Origin: Trichoplax adhaerens
Lineage: Eukaryota > Placozoa > Uniplacotomia > Trichoplacea > Trichoplacidae
NCBI RefSeq assembly: GCF_000150275.1
Contig: NW_002060953.1
Coordinates: 356,340-420,339 of the forward strand
Direction of reading: 5' to 3'
Length of the DNA stretch: 64,000 nucleotides
Below are positions 11,399 to 25,031 of the stretch, in pieces. Position numbers and translations under genes: made by a program. Position 1 is the stretch's first letter. Every line of letters starts with the position of its first letter. The notes beneath the pieces are model-generated. The model was not told the origin of the DNA. It ran no database searches and saw nothing but the letters and a program-made list of their open reading frames with translations.

Positions 11399-14300
11399 AT
11401 GGCTTCAGGAGAGAATCCAAGCAAGAATCATGACCACCGTGATAGCCATAAGGTAGGACAAGATGATACAGAAGAACTTTCCTTCTTTCTCAGTTTATAG
11501 CCAATGCTAAAAGGTAGTCCAATCGAGGCAAGAGTTCTATATGGATGTGATGAAGATGCGAGGCCGATGGTCAATCAAGCAATGTTGCTAATGTGTAGTT
11601 GGTCGACTTGTATTTTCTACATTAGACAGTCTATTAGATCTATTATACATTCATGGAGTCTGGGTATTAAATTATTGCTGGATAGGAATCCTTTCAAATG
11701 GATTAGATACGCATTTTACTATAGGATAGATGCTCTAAAGTAAACCATAAATAGACCGAAAACAACATCTAGAAATAGTGACACAAATAAATCAATTTCT
11801 ATTTGCGAGAAGCAACTTGCAAGCGATGGATTACTACCCTATCTGGGCCTGCAGCAATGACAACATTCACGTGTATATAGAGGCTGCAATAGGCTATTTA
11901 GCGTCCTTTCCCAAGCATCAGATACTATCTTCGATTCTATCATTATAACAAATGCCTTTTCTTGCTTTTAAGACCTACAGTATATACAAGGTATACAGTA
12001 TTTAATAACACGGTCAGAAGTAAACAGATATGCCAGGCAATACTCTGTTTGATGAACAAAGTTGATAGAAGCCCTACTGCATTTAGCAATGCCGACCAGA
12101 ATAATAGTATCAATCTTAAATGTCAGAAGCAAACAGATATGCCAGACAATAACCTATTTCATGAACAAAGTTGATAATGCCCCTGGTCGGCATTTAGCAA
12201 TGCCGACCGAAGGATAATATCAATCTTAAATGACTACCTTACCACAAGTAAAATAGCGCAACTTATATTGAAATTGCAATATCAATACTGCTCTTAGTTG
12301 CTTTACTTATTTTTATACTTCAAAATGACATTAAATACCTAATTTAAAATATCCACTTTGGTAGAAGATGAATATGGAGGAAAAATAGTTGTTTTATCTT
12401 GATGGTTCCATTTGAATTAATAATTACTGATATGTTTGAATTCAATTTGTAATGGACAGTAAGCTAACTACAGTATTATCACTAATTATAAAATATACTT
12501 ACAGGTCTTTGAAGAATATTGGCCAAAAGAAGCCGTAAAGAAAGGAATCAAGAAAGGAGATTTAGTAAAAGTAAAACACGATTGTCAATACAAACTAGCA
12601 ATTACCAGTGTGTTATAGCATCAGAATTCTATGCAATCATACTAATTAAACTTTCAATATGCATTTATATCGTGCTAGGGCCCTATTAGGATCAATCTTA
12701 AAAATTACAAGGAAGCTTTCGTGCAAAGAGAGGTAGAAATGATCATCGTTAGAATAAATTATTCCCCCATTGAATTTGTTGTTAACATGCTGGATGTTGC
12801 TCCTTCATAGAGTGCGCTAAATATTATTCAGACATTCAGTAAAACTGTTGTATTGCACGTGGTATAGTGTAAACTGCGATATAGCATTACAGTAGAATAC
12901 ACTAATTTGATATTCTATTATAACAGATATAGGACAACCTATCTGTTTCTCTACCGACATATCAATATTGTAGGCTACTGTCATGGTCGTATAATTGTTG
13001 TTATTGCTAATACGTATATTAATGGATGCACTGCCATTGCAGAAGTAAAGTACTACCGTACGGTACTTGATCCATTCCACTATTAATACTCGTATAGCAC
13101 TTGTAAAGATAAATTTGGTAAATAACGTCTATAAAATGATATCAAGTTATAAAATACTATCAGACGATATACCAAATTAATGGAAGTACTTTGTAATCTC
13201 CTTCATTTGTAATTATTCTTGAATTTCTCCTTAACCAATAATGTAAAGTCTGTAATTTTAACCATGATCAACAATATCGGCCTTCCAATTTTAGGGAGAA
13301 AAAGACATATTCATTGATGGATTTGCTGCCAGAAATAGGGCTTTAGAAGGTGACATTGTGGTAGTACAAATTAATCCTAAATCTGAATGGAAGGTAAAAA
13401 CTACATCATTGTATCAATTATGAATTTAGTTTGCTCATGCTATTTTAAAACGGATTGATGAGGATATTTGAAGCAGAAGAAATGGGTCGCCTTTTCAATG
13501 TCTTCAATCTTTTTTAACAGACAGTTGACAACTTTGAATTTCCGATAAGCGATGTTGAATATTTAAGCCAGCCTATGGAAGATGACCATGATGCTTCTGC
13601 GTTATCTGCTCAATTGCAAAATAAATTAGCTCTAGTTAAGAATGACTCTGAACCAACTATCAAAAATGATCAACCATTGCAAATGACTGGCAAAGTACGC
13701 ATAAATGAATCAAATTGTTATCTCAAGACAAAGAATAGCACTAAATGGATAAAAGCTTAACTTATTATTTGTACATTATACTGATCCATGACTAGTAATA
13801 TGAATACTTTCTAGCATTATCGTAACCCTTGATAAATAATGATTTAGGTGATATACATCAAAGAAAAAAAGCGTTCACGGAAAACCTGTGGCCTTCTACG
13901 GAAAGAAAAAAAGGTAAATTGCAATTATGACTGGCCATATTTAGTTATGCAGTAATTCTGCACTACTTCATTATTATGATCGGTATCTAACTTTAAATTC
14001 CTAACTAAATCAATTGCTAGTTATGTGCTAAATGATTGTCACAAAGTAGCTCTATGAACTATTCCCAAACCAATTCACTTTGGAAGGCTTTCCAACTAAC
14101 TTAGGAAATTTACAGTATGGAAAACGAACTTATTCCTTGACTTCAGGGAATAGTCCAACTAATGCTAGTGGTTAATTGCTTTTATTTTACTAGTCTTAAT
14201 AGTCCTAAATGATACTACTGTACGCTATATAACTCACAGGGAATTCAGCTTATTAATTAGCTGGTTCTTCTTATATAGTGCATGATCAGATCCCTAGTGC

Positions 14301-17300
14301 AAAAACATCTTTCATAGATTATTTAATTTATATACTTCAGTATAGGAAATATATTGCAATATTTGGTATAACAAAATAATAATCAAATGTTGCAAGGTAA
14401 ACTTATTAGGTTATTATTTAGCACTTCATTAATTAGCACATAAACTTCGCAGTTCAGTAATTAGTATCAAACAACAATTGCCGCTTTACATATATTAGAG
14501 TAATCGTAATCGATTAACAACTACCATTTGTTATCTGGCTCCGATCAGCACATCAATCTATAACGAAGTATTGTTTTTCTTTATAATAAAAGTATTTTAT
14601 CAAATATATGGAGCGAGCTCCGTAATAATGATGTAATCACAACTTTTTCTCCTACAGCCTAACGGACACGCTCTATTTATACCACGCGACCATCGCATAC
14701 CGCGTATTAGAGTGCCCTTAACTCAATGCCCAAAAGGTAAATCTAGACAGATACGACATGATAACTTATTATTACTGCTATAATCAACCTTATTATCGAT
14801 GATTTAGATTTTCAGAAGTCATCAGAGGAACCCTATCCAGATTTATTTTTTGTGGAAATTGTTGAATGGAAAGCAACAACTCATTTTGCTTTGGGGTACA
14901 ACCTATCTGTATTACTATCTTATTAAATATCCATCATTAATGTTGAACCATTGTTACAGAAAAGTGCTAAGACGATTTGGGCGAGAAGGTGAAATAGACT
15001 CTGAAACGCAGGCTATCCTAGCAGAATATCAAGTAGATACATCTCCATTTTCGGATCAAGTAAGCAATTAAGAATTTACCGTATTGTCTATTCGACATCG
15101 CTGTTACACCATCAAGCTATGTCTAATTATAGTCACTGCTTATTCTATCTCTCTAGATTTTAAAAGATTTGCCCTCTGATTGGCAAATATCGAAGGTATA
15201 TAGATTTCCTACAGTCGATAAGTGAAAGCTTACTTTGCTTTGATCAATCCGAAACTGATATTACTGTTGTCATAAATCTTGCATTTAGAAACAATTAAAA
15301 TGCCGCAAGGACTTACGCTCATCATGTATATTCACCATTGATCCAGCAACAGCTAAAGATCTTGATGATGCTCTATCATGCGAGCCGTTAGAGAATGGTA
15401 TTATATACGTAGTTTATGATTATTATATTATACAGTACAGAAAGTAATCACTATGTTTTTGACAATGTGTAGGTAACTTTGAAGTGGGCGTGCATATTGC
15501 TGATGTCAGTTACTTTGTTCGAGAAAATACCCCAGTTGATACGTTAGCAAGCAAAAGAACACTGACGTTTTACTTAGTTCAAAAGGTTACTTCTTATACT
15601 ACTATGAGTATATACTCATTTTAAATTTTGAACATACTGATTTAAAGCAGGTAAACATTAGTCTAATGCTTTTTTTTACAATCTACATTTTATGTTTTAG
15701 GCCATAACTATGCTACCTCCAGCACTATGTGAAAATTACTGCAGTCTTAATCCGGGCGAAGTAAATATATTCGTCTATCATTTCATTTTGGCATAATTCA
15801 ATACTTGGATTGACCCAACGTTTAACATTGATTTTTCTAAATATAGATAGATTCCTAATAATAGAATAATTAGCTTAAAGTAAATCGGCACGTTACTATA
15901 CACAATATTAATGATAATATGTGTTTGTTTCTTGCTCTAAAGGACCGTTTAACATTTTCCGTAGTTTGGGAATTAACGCCGAACGGAAAGGTACTTACAA
16001 AACTTTATAGTTATGAGAATTACGCAAGTCAAACTGTAGCATCTACTTTTGCTATACTATCGATATTACACTGCATTTTTGAAGCTAAAAATCTCATCAA
16101 AATTTTCATCAACTGTGGTGTATAGATAGTAAAGGAATGGTTTGGGAAGTCAGTTATACATTCATGTTGTAAAATGAACTACGACCACGCACAGGTAGAA
16201 ATTTTAAATTAGATTGTTAGACATTTCTATTTACGCCTCATATTATTCTTCGCTATTCTAAGAGTGTTCTGGATAATCCATCAAAAACCTGGACATCACA
16301 AGACTTTCCTCAAATATATGGTGAAATTGCTTATTCTATCAGATTTTACTTCATTATACATCAAGTGTAGTGATGTCTTGATTCTATATCATAGCCTCTG
16401 TAACGAGCGACGAGTAAAACTAATAAGTATAAGTAAGCATTAAAAGTATTTCCTCATTTTCAATAATTAGGTGACCATACAGTATCAAAAATTGTCAGTG
16501 TCATATTAAATCTAAACAAGGTAAACTAAAAACAAAAGTATTATTTCTTTCACTATACACTCAAAGTTTCTTGCTACTATTTCACAAGCTAATCTGTAAG
16601 TCCTCTTTTGAAGATTGCTCAAGAATTACTGAAAGGAAGGTTATCATCCGGAGCCATAGAATTGAACCAGGTATTTCATAATTCCGATAAAAACTAAAGT
16701 GATATTATAAATTGAATGGATGTCTTCTACATCTTGGTCTATTACGAGGCCTTCAATAGTAATGTAAACCCTAACAAACGTATGTAATTTAGCCAAAACA
16801 ATGGTTCTCGCTTGACAGCGATTCTGGCTATCCAACGAGCTGTAAAACATATGAAATGAAAGAAAGTAATGGGTATTGAATACTTTCTAATATGATCAGT
16901 ATTAGTTGAAAAACTTTTATCAATATTTGACGACTTTATAAAATGTTGCTATGTAAATGTTCTTTCAGATTGGTAAAAGAATTTATGCTTTTAGCTAACA
17001 TCTCAGTAGCTAAAAAAATCCTTACAGGTTTTACTAGCACAGCTTTCCTCCGTCGACAGCCATCGCCATGCGCTCAAATGATATCGAAAGTGGTTAGTAA
17101 GATACCCTACAAAATCGAAACAACGATATTAAAATTTAATCTAAATTTTATATGTACTATTTTTGCAGACTAATTACTGCAAGAACTTTGATATTCACTG
17201 TGATGGCGACAACTATCGTAGTCTTCAGGTTAAATATTTGGAAATTTTTATTGACTTAAAACCGTTACTGATGTCAATAATTGTAAAATTATAATGCAGG

Positions 17301-18459
17301 CTTCTTTATTAGCGATCGGAACGAACGATAAAGACGGTATTCACACTCAGGCTGTGAGTCATATATTCTTAAGGGCTATGACGGTAAGCCTATACTACGG
17401 TACATGAGGAAATATATCGTACACTAAATAAATGACTTTAACACTTTCAAATTCGTATGATTTACAGAGAGCGGAATATTTCTGTAGTGGAACATTTGAA
17501 TCTCATGATAGCTTCAAGCATTATTGTCTAAATATTCCGTTATATACACATTTTACGTCACCAATTCGACGTTACCCAGATATTATCGTCCATCGACAAT
17601 TATTTAACTTATTAGGTAAACTTCTACTACTATGTTAATTTAAATAAAGCGGTGAATAAACTTTTAGTATTCAAATTCCACCTCACTAGATAATGCTATA
17701 ATGATATAATCACTACCTTTTAGAAGGGAAATCACAAGATAATTCTATGATCACGAATACAGCAAAACTAGAATCTATAGCAAAAGTTTGCAACGAACGA
17801 AAGCTAGCTCAGTTTAATGTTGGCAAAAAGAGCTCCGAATTGTTTTTCTCCTTTTTTGTCAGAAGTTGCGAACCTCTACATGAAGATGCAATAGCTATAT
17901 CTTTATTAGATAGTTCTTTTGATGTTTTATTAGTTAAATATGGCTTAGTTAAAAGAGTTTATTGCAACGTAAGTAAAAGTGATTCGATTTTGATATTTGT
18001 AAATGTTCATTGATTAAATCATATTTAGGATTGCTGCTATTTGTAAATGACCTAACTTAGGTATCATTTCATGCTTTCAGAACGTTCACCTGGAAAGCTG
18101 GAAGCTGACTCGAGTACGTAAAAAAGCTAAACTAATTCTATATTGGAAAACAACATCAACTAGCAAAGGATTTCCGCAGGTTTCAACCGTATTATTCAAA
18201 ATAAATAATGCACAAGCATTTCCTTCAGTCTTAACAAAACTTGACCGTCTATTACATTTCAGGAAATTTCTCTATTCTCGAAATTAAACGTTATCGTTGA
18301 AAGTGATCGTCAACAAACACTCGGATTCATGGTAACACACGTTTATTCATTTGAGTAGTAACTGCTGAGCGAATAATTATATCACTAGTAACGTTACTCC
18401 TGATGTATTTCCCCCTTTGCATTTAGGTCCATTTACAGCATCCTAAAGTTACTGCGTAA
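11399..18459 (+). CDS. DIS3L2: DIS3-like exonuclease 2 (3'-5' exoribonuclease)
   Basis: RNB-family exoribonuclease that degrades uridylated RNAs in the cytoplasm independently of the exosome. The reconstruction has 27 exons and 774 aa (human 885), all phases agreeing: 11399-11452, 12505-12570, 12679-12732, 13295-13393, 13521-13694, 13848-13913, 14658-14736, 14808-14895, 14960-15059, 15157-15195, 15289-15397, 15473-15585, 15701-15760, 15943-15990, 16126-16194, 16263-16320, 16471-16520, 16614-16670, 16793-16872, 16969-17092, 17169-17228, 17300-17383, 17468-17615, 17724-17968, 18081-18179, 18263-18331, 18427-18459. Cold-shock part: [19 protein letters not shown]. The RNB active site [14 protein letters not shown] (about residues 290-303) keeps the catalytic aspartates, and [17 protein letters not shown] matches the family. 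The C terminus is S1-like. No PIN domain or CR3 motif is seen, as expected for DIS3L2 rather than DIS3. The first exon ([18 protein letters not shown]) is the least certain; it is chosen for ATG, donor and phase only. Confidence 0.93.
12014..12235. repeat. Direct duplication in DIS3L2 intron 1
   Basis: Two adjacent copies of about 108 bp, starting gtcagaagtaaacagatatg (12014) and gtcagaagcaaacagatatg (12122). Both continue through atgaacaaagttgata, catttagcaatgccgacc and atcaatcttaaatg. They lie inside the presumed first intron and differ by scattered substitutions. Confidence 0.8.
12185..12208. repeat. Perfect 10-bp palindromic arm pair
   Basis: GGTCGGCATT, a 4-nt loop TAGC, then AATGCCGACC form a perfect 10-bp stem. 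Only the second copy of the surrounding duplication has both arms; the first copy reads CTACTGCATT in the left arm. No function is evident. Confidence 0.7.
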
Positions 18460-18508
18460 GCATAAAACAAAATCGAACATTCATATATTTAAATGAAAGC
18501 AGATATGA

Positions 18509-18518
18509 AATAAATAAA
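18509..18518 (+). terminator. Poly(A) signals of DIS3L2
   Basis: Two overlapping AATAAA motifs start at 18509 and 18513, about 50 nt after the DIS3L2 stop codon. Confidence 0.5.
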
Positions 18519-18825
18519 CTCCAACTCAACAACATTGGCTTATCAAGGACGTATTGCATACATTCTACAACAAGATTAAATAGTAATCCTATGAATACGT
18601 AATTCCGGATTTATCCTACAATCGGTCTCGTTGCAGTCACACCAGCATAAACATTTCTTGTAAATCATTTCATCCAAACGTTATATTTCCAAAATGTTGT
18701 TATGTTTATTTAGTTTAATAACATTACATTTTATTGCAATGAAATAAACTATAGGTGACTAATGTACAAATAAAAATAGCTATCTATGATCCATACGATA
18801 AGAACTTCCCGATGAAGTTGATAAT

Positions 18826-18831
18826 TTTATT
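18826..18831 (-). terminator. Poly(A) signal of FARS2
   Basis: TTTATT on the plus strand is AATAAA on the minus strand, 73 nt past the FARS2 stop codon. It lies within the 444-bp gap between two convergent genes. Confidence 0.5.
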
Positions 18832-18903
18832 GCCACTTCTGCATCTCGTTTTAATGTCTGTCTTCTCATTCGGTGTACTAATTAAAAAAGTCTATTAAAC
18901 TTC

Positions 18904-21900
18904 TTATCGATTTCTTCGGACTTCAACACCCAACTGTAATTCGACAGCCGATCTTACGCGGTCCTATTTAGCAAGAGAAATATCACATAGAGTAAAGCCA
19001 AATTTACAATAATAAGTATTATCCACTTTCCAATATTTTCTAGAATTTTAATACTTGACTCCTAAATATCAGTATCGTAATAGCGCTCAAACCTGTATTA
19101 CATTCATTTCTTCATTCGTAAGCGTCCTTCAATAGCAAAGAAAAAATAAGTATTCTACAAGTAGTTGAAAGATTCGATATTTCTTCAAAATACAGAAATT
19201 AATCGTACTGTACCTATCCATAGATCGATATGTTAATCTATAGCAATGACTTTGTCGTCCGGTCTTAGCATCAGTATAATCATCAACCTACAATACGATT
19301 GAAAACAGCTCTGGTTATTTCATACGACTAAAAAATTGATGAAGTTTTAGTGTTAATTTTAACAAAATAGCTTCCATTACTCACTAATGAAACTTGTTCT
19401 ACCAAATCACCTCCGACGCTTCTCACTACGTCACAGAAACTGAATAAAATTACATCAAATTAAACTTTACAATTAATACACCATTAGTTGCATTACGTAT
19501 GACAGAATATGACATACTTATTTAAAGAAAATGCTGGTGATAGCCAAAACGAAATATCATTGTATAGAGGTGGATGTATGCTAAAAGGCTACAATAAGAA
19601 AAATAACAGTGTTAATCCAGCAAGTTATTGTTAAATCGATCTCGAGTTGAATCAATTAGAACAGGGCTAACATCACGCTATCTGACCTTAAACTTGACAT
19701 TGCTAATGACATCATCCACTTTAAACTGCGATAAAAAACGCTCGTCTTTGCTACGATAAGTCAGCAATAATACGTCATGAAATATATAATCACCCAAAAT
19801 CAAAACATAAGTAAAAATTAGCATTATAGCAGTACCTCCAAAATAATCTGATATCTGGAATATCAAATAGAATCATTGCTATCCTTTCGATTCCAATTCC
19901 AAATGCCCAACCTATCCATTACGAGCAAATTTATAATATCGCTAATCATAGTACGGTAGAAATTAATTGTATAATATCATGACGAATACTTTAAAATATT
20001 AATGAATAACGTTAAGCAGAAGTCAAGTACCAATTTTGTTAGAAGCTCCTATAAATAAGTAAGTAAACACGTAGTAAATTAGTCTATATCAATGAAATCA
20101 TATAATACTGCTTTATATCCTATCTTGCCTCCTTTTACTAAAGTGTTGTGGCTCATTATGCCGCAGCCTAAAACTTCCAACCAATCGCCTTGAAATTTAA
20201 TTTCCATCTCCCATGATGGATGTGTGAATGGAAAATACTGAAAGATTTTATACAATAAATATTTCTATTAAGAACGATATACTGTAAGATATAATAATAT
20301 CAAAAATTCGTTAATTTCTGAAACCCTTTACCAAATGGTTAGATTACAGTAGCGAAGGCATACAACCACAACAATAAAACATGTATTATATATGGTAGCA
20401 AAGCAATAATCTTACCGCATCAACAAATCTAGTTTCTATATTACCAAACAGGTTATTCATAATTCCTGTGTAATAAATAGATACTTTGACTTAGCAGGCA
20501 AACAGCTATATGCCTTAAAATTGAAAATTATGCTTAAGTGCCGGCAGTCATACCCATTAAAATTTCTTTTAAATCATTCTCTACAAATTTTACAGCTTCT
20601 ATAAATCCAATAATATAAGTCTCAGTTTAATAACAAAATACACCATAATTTTAAAGCAAAGATAATGCTTAGAAAAGTAACAACTCTATACGCACCCAAG
20701 CTATGCACAGCCTGTTTCTCTTCAGTTTCTTGCATGGAATTATCGAAAATGTCTAGATTTTTATCTTTAGTAAAAATCTAAGTATACGAATAGTTAATAA
20801 AAGGCACATTATCGAATGATATACAAGCGTGCATTTAGGAATACTTGTACGATACTTACATCTTGTTTATCAAATAATCGAACTCCTTCCATTTGATGAA
20901 ACACAGGGTAATGTTTTGCATCAATCTCATCTGCAGGTATAATAAGTTATTAGCCAGTGACACTAACTTCAACTTATTAATTAATATTCATAATCCTACA
21001 GTATTAATAGCTGACCTCTCCTATAGCAATCTCCAGTACACAAGAAAGCGTCTAATCCGGCACGTACAAGATCACGCTATTAAACCATTGTTTAAAACGT
21101 TACGGAAGGGCACAAATTTTATTTCTAAGCATTCTAAAACCTATCCTAAATATGATGCTATCGCACAGATTTCCTATCCAGTCACATCTTGCGTGACGTA
21201 TTATAAACCTACCTCATGAGCGGAAGTATGAGCTCGAAGCAAATAGTCTGAATTAATCTAGAAATGATTCAAAATTGCAGGAAGACTGTTTAACATTTTA
21301 TGCACGATTTTATAGATTGTACAAAAATCGTGTAATAGCAAAATCTAACACACAGTCAACAGGATTGTATGATGTAAAACCAATCTTACATAATAATTGT
21401 CATTCTTAGCTCGTGAAACATGATCCTGAGGCACGCTTAAACTATCGAAATTTTGTTCAACAGAGACCACTGAAAGAAAAAATTATACAATCGACAATGT
21501 AATACTTAATCGATAGTCTATGATGGAGCAAAAAGTAACCATATCAACTTAGGTTATTCATATTTGATCAACTTACCTGGACTTAAGTTATCAATACATG
21601 TAAATAAAGGAGACCCAGTTCTTTTTCTGTATATTGCATGAACATATTGCTCGATATGATCCTAAATAATAAAGAAAGGAACTGTCGCAGTTACTTAATA
21701 AGTCCATGACGAGCAAATATTTTTTTACCACAGTACAGTCTTCTTTCGTAGTTAGTTACATTAGAATAATATGACTAAGCTATGCAATAATTTATCTGTA
21801 GAAGGTTAGTTTTCCTTATGTATTAACTGAAGCAGATGAGATTCAGTGATAAAACTAAAATCATAAGACTAACTATCTATTCGTAAAAAAATTTAATTAT

Positions 21901-22802
21901 GAAAGGCTAGGTTGCCGTCCATATATTTACTGAAGTAAGACTTAATGATTGATAGACAGTAAATTAAATTCTATACACTATCGATTAATCCAATGTGGAA
22001 GAAAAATGAATGCTTTAACTAACTAACTAAGGTTACTAGTTAAAAAAGGTTCCGCTAGTTTGAAAATTCTTTCTTAATGTTTTACTAATTTTGATAAGTA
22101 GCCTTATTAATAACCTTGATTGCTTTTAATGGATGATAACGTTGGCAATGCAAATTCGCTCCAACTTTGGCTGAGATGGTTGGAGTTATGTTTGTCATAT
22201 CACTTTGAAGAAAGGACCGGTCGCAAATAGTGATGGATGGCTTTGCTGTAACGGTTTAAAGAATTTTTTCAGCACGTAAATAGGAAGATTGATATTAGAG
22301 GAAAATAACGTTATAGTAAAGAACTATACGTGAGTCTATGACCAAAACCTATCTATACATTACTCAAAGTAGCAATAATTTATGGCATCAATTCCCTAAT
22401 TCATTTACTTTAAATAGTTGAATAGAATTAAGCGTGAAATGTACGGGGCAGTATTAGGAGAAATTATGTAACTAGTACTACGCCGATTGTATAGTCAATT
22501 ACCATAGGTATAAAATGTTTCAATTTCCTGATGGATTACATGAATCGTATTCACATTAACTGTATAGCATTTTCCCATTATTGCAAGCAATTATATTCAC
22601 AGTTGCAAAAACTACTAGTCACAATAACTTTACTACATTATAAGATCGCCGTGCTTTCCCCTGTACTGGCAAACTCTGCTACAATCGATCTTGTTTTATC
22701 AATCTAATTTATACCTTCCGTCGTTAACCAGTGGCATCGTATCGATTTAATTCTTGAGCTAACCAATCTAGCAGAAATACCAATACGAAATGTGGCAATC
22801 AT
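18904..22802 (-). CDS. FARS2: Mitochondrial phenylalanyl-tRNA synthetase
   Basis: Monomeric class II synthetase that charges mitochondrial tRNA-Phe. Nineteen exons in transcription order give 432 aa (human 451): 22802-22715, 22245-22115, 21661-21577, 21469-21390, 21257-21213, 21076-21016, 20930-20860, 20777-20696, 20598-20554, 20465-20416, 20237-20129, 20048-20031, 19911-19836, 19750-19687, 19588-19518, 19439-19385, 19287-19214, 19126-19093, 18963-18904. The N terminus [20 protein letters not shown] is a typical presequence. Catalytic-core blocks: [40 protein letters not shown] (motif 2), [13 protein letters not shown], and motif 3 [11 protein letters not shown]. The C-terminal FDX-ACB anticodon-binding domain shows NDISFWL and [15 protein letters not shown]. 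The intron after 20129 needs a GC donor (GGAG/gcaaga), and the following exon is only 18 nt. The gene converges with DIS3L2. Confidence 0.95.
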
Positions 22803-25031
22803 CTAAACGAAAATAATTATCGAAAATTATTATGTAATAACATTACAAATTATTTTTATTAAAATTTCACGTTGTATTGATTAATGAATCCTAAGGTTGT
22901 AATGCACTACATTGATGTTAAAGGAAGAAACCTGTAGCAACTAGTTTATGTAATCCTGAAATTATTTGTATTAATGGATGATTAGCCTTTAAGTTACTTT
23001 CTTCATAATGAAGAAACCACCGTTGTGATTGATTTTTTATAATGTACACGCTTAAATTATAAATTATTCCTTATCGTGAGGTAGTGCAGCACCATCCAGT
23101 GTATCAAAGTAATGAGTAACTCCCGATTGATCTAAAAATGGATGATGCGGGAAGGAAGGGGTATGGCTCAACGAAGCTAGCTAACTAGTCTGCAAAGCAC
23201 ATACAGAATATTGTCAGCATAATCACTCCATGCTAGACAATGCTAACGCAGCCTATGCATGCATTTTACAGCTACTCTAATTTGCAATTCCTACTTCATT
23301 TTTAAACCTATCCTTTCTGAATTTGCATACAGTATATCCACGGTATCTCTGTTGAGCTCTACTCTAGTAGCAACTTGAAAATTCCGTCGGGTGGTGTAAG
23401 TAGCAGTAATTTATTGGCAGTAAGCATGGGTGATCGTTGCATTGCTACGTTTAGCCATCACAATTTTCTACTACTTGTACCACCCATTGGTGAGCCTTGT
23501 TGCAAATACAACAACTCGAACTAGTCTGCTAGTCGTGGTGAAAAGGAAAGATTGACAGAGAACTATAGACGCAAATGACACAAGAGTAACCAGCCATTAA
23601 TTAGCCTTACAAGCTTAACTCACTGCCTAACATGAACAAATCTTGTAGACATCTTCCATATCTTGCAGTTATGAAGTACTCAAGTTTCATCAGCCAATAA
23701 CATCGCATGAGCTACTTCATGGATCAGCTTCTTATCGAGGGGGTAGAATTTAAATTGAACAAGGAATGATACACATAACTGCACTACAGTCACGAATGAT
23801 GCAATACACTTCAAAGAGAGCAGCTAAACTAGCTGCCATTACTAATAAAATCTTCTAAAGGTATTCCATATTCTCCATTTCAAAGATCTTGCATCTGCCA
23901 GCTGCATCAAGCCTAGCAGACATTGCAAAGCGATCTCGAAAGCTTGGAATATGGTGATTAATTCAATCTAAAAAGTCATCTATCAATGCATAATGGACAA
24001 GAGCAGTTCTTTCTTACCTTCTTAATAGAATCCAATAGTCCCAATGAGCTCCAGTAAGGAATTCGAGGCAGCTAGGAGAGAAATATGGAGAAACTAATTC
24101 GCAAAATTTGCTCTTAGCTAGAGATGAGCAGACCTAGTCTCCACCGAGTAGTCGTACTAGAAATGATCTCTGCCTTAATTAACTCTGTAGTCTTATTACT
24201 ATGCTATTGTATGCAACACTTACCTACCATACAGGATAACTGGAGACTTTGGCGCGTGAGTGTGCGCAATAGAGTACTGCGGTAGACAGCTGTGTGCGAA
24301 ATAATGTGTCACCTCGTAACCACCTCACGAACAGTAGCAGACAGCCAAAGAAGATAAAAACGAGATCGAAAGGCGACATATCATTTTGCACAACACTCTG
24401 CTACTAGTAGAAAGCAACACCTGGTGGAAATGGATGCCTAGCTCTCTTCCTAGAAATCCATGGCAATAATGGCATAGCGCAATGATTGTAAAATATATCC
24501 AGTAATCTCTAACAAGAATAGAATAATCTCAGCTTTAGAATGCTGCACTACCAGTATGTTGACAAATATTACTTGGGTTAAACGGTCTCTGCTTCGAGAT
24601 CATTCTTGGATGGCTGGATGGGGCTGAGGTCAAGATGATCTTCAGCCATTGCTTATAAGAATTCTTTTGCAATCAAGGAGTTTTAAGTTTACTTTTAGCC
24701 AGTAAAAATAGTGCAAGTACACTGTTTCATCAGGCCAGCCATCATCTATAATTACTTTACTAGCATAGCCGTCTATTCTAGGTCACATAGTGCTATTACT
24801 TCATATTCCTGTCATGATGATTTGAAAGGCTAACACGATCATGGATGAAATCGCTACACTGTTCATTTCACTTATAAATAGTAATATAGACGTATTCTAT
24901 CGTATAATTAATTAACGAATTGAAGCCACAATGGCGGTATAACAGACTTCAGATATAAACAATGCAATCATAAATAGCAGCTATGCAGCTGCATTAATCA
25001 TGCAAACAGTATTTGCTTTGAATGCTATAAA
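22803..25031. other. Intergenic, no gene seen
   Basis: No coding region or strong repeat is supported on either strand. The part next to 22803 should carry the FARS2 promoter. A partial, diverged extra unit of the 180-bp repeat begins near 24950. Confidence 0.4.

Noticed and set aside
11504-11743. 79-codon ORF just after the presumed DIS3L2 exon 1
   Set aside because: No similarity and lies in the presumed intron 1.
12817-13080. 87-codon minus-strand ORF
   Set aside because: Antisense to a DIS3L2 intron, no similarity.
20893-21219. 108-codon plus-strand ORF
   Set aside because: Antisense shadow of FARS2 exons.
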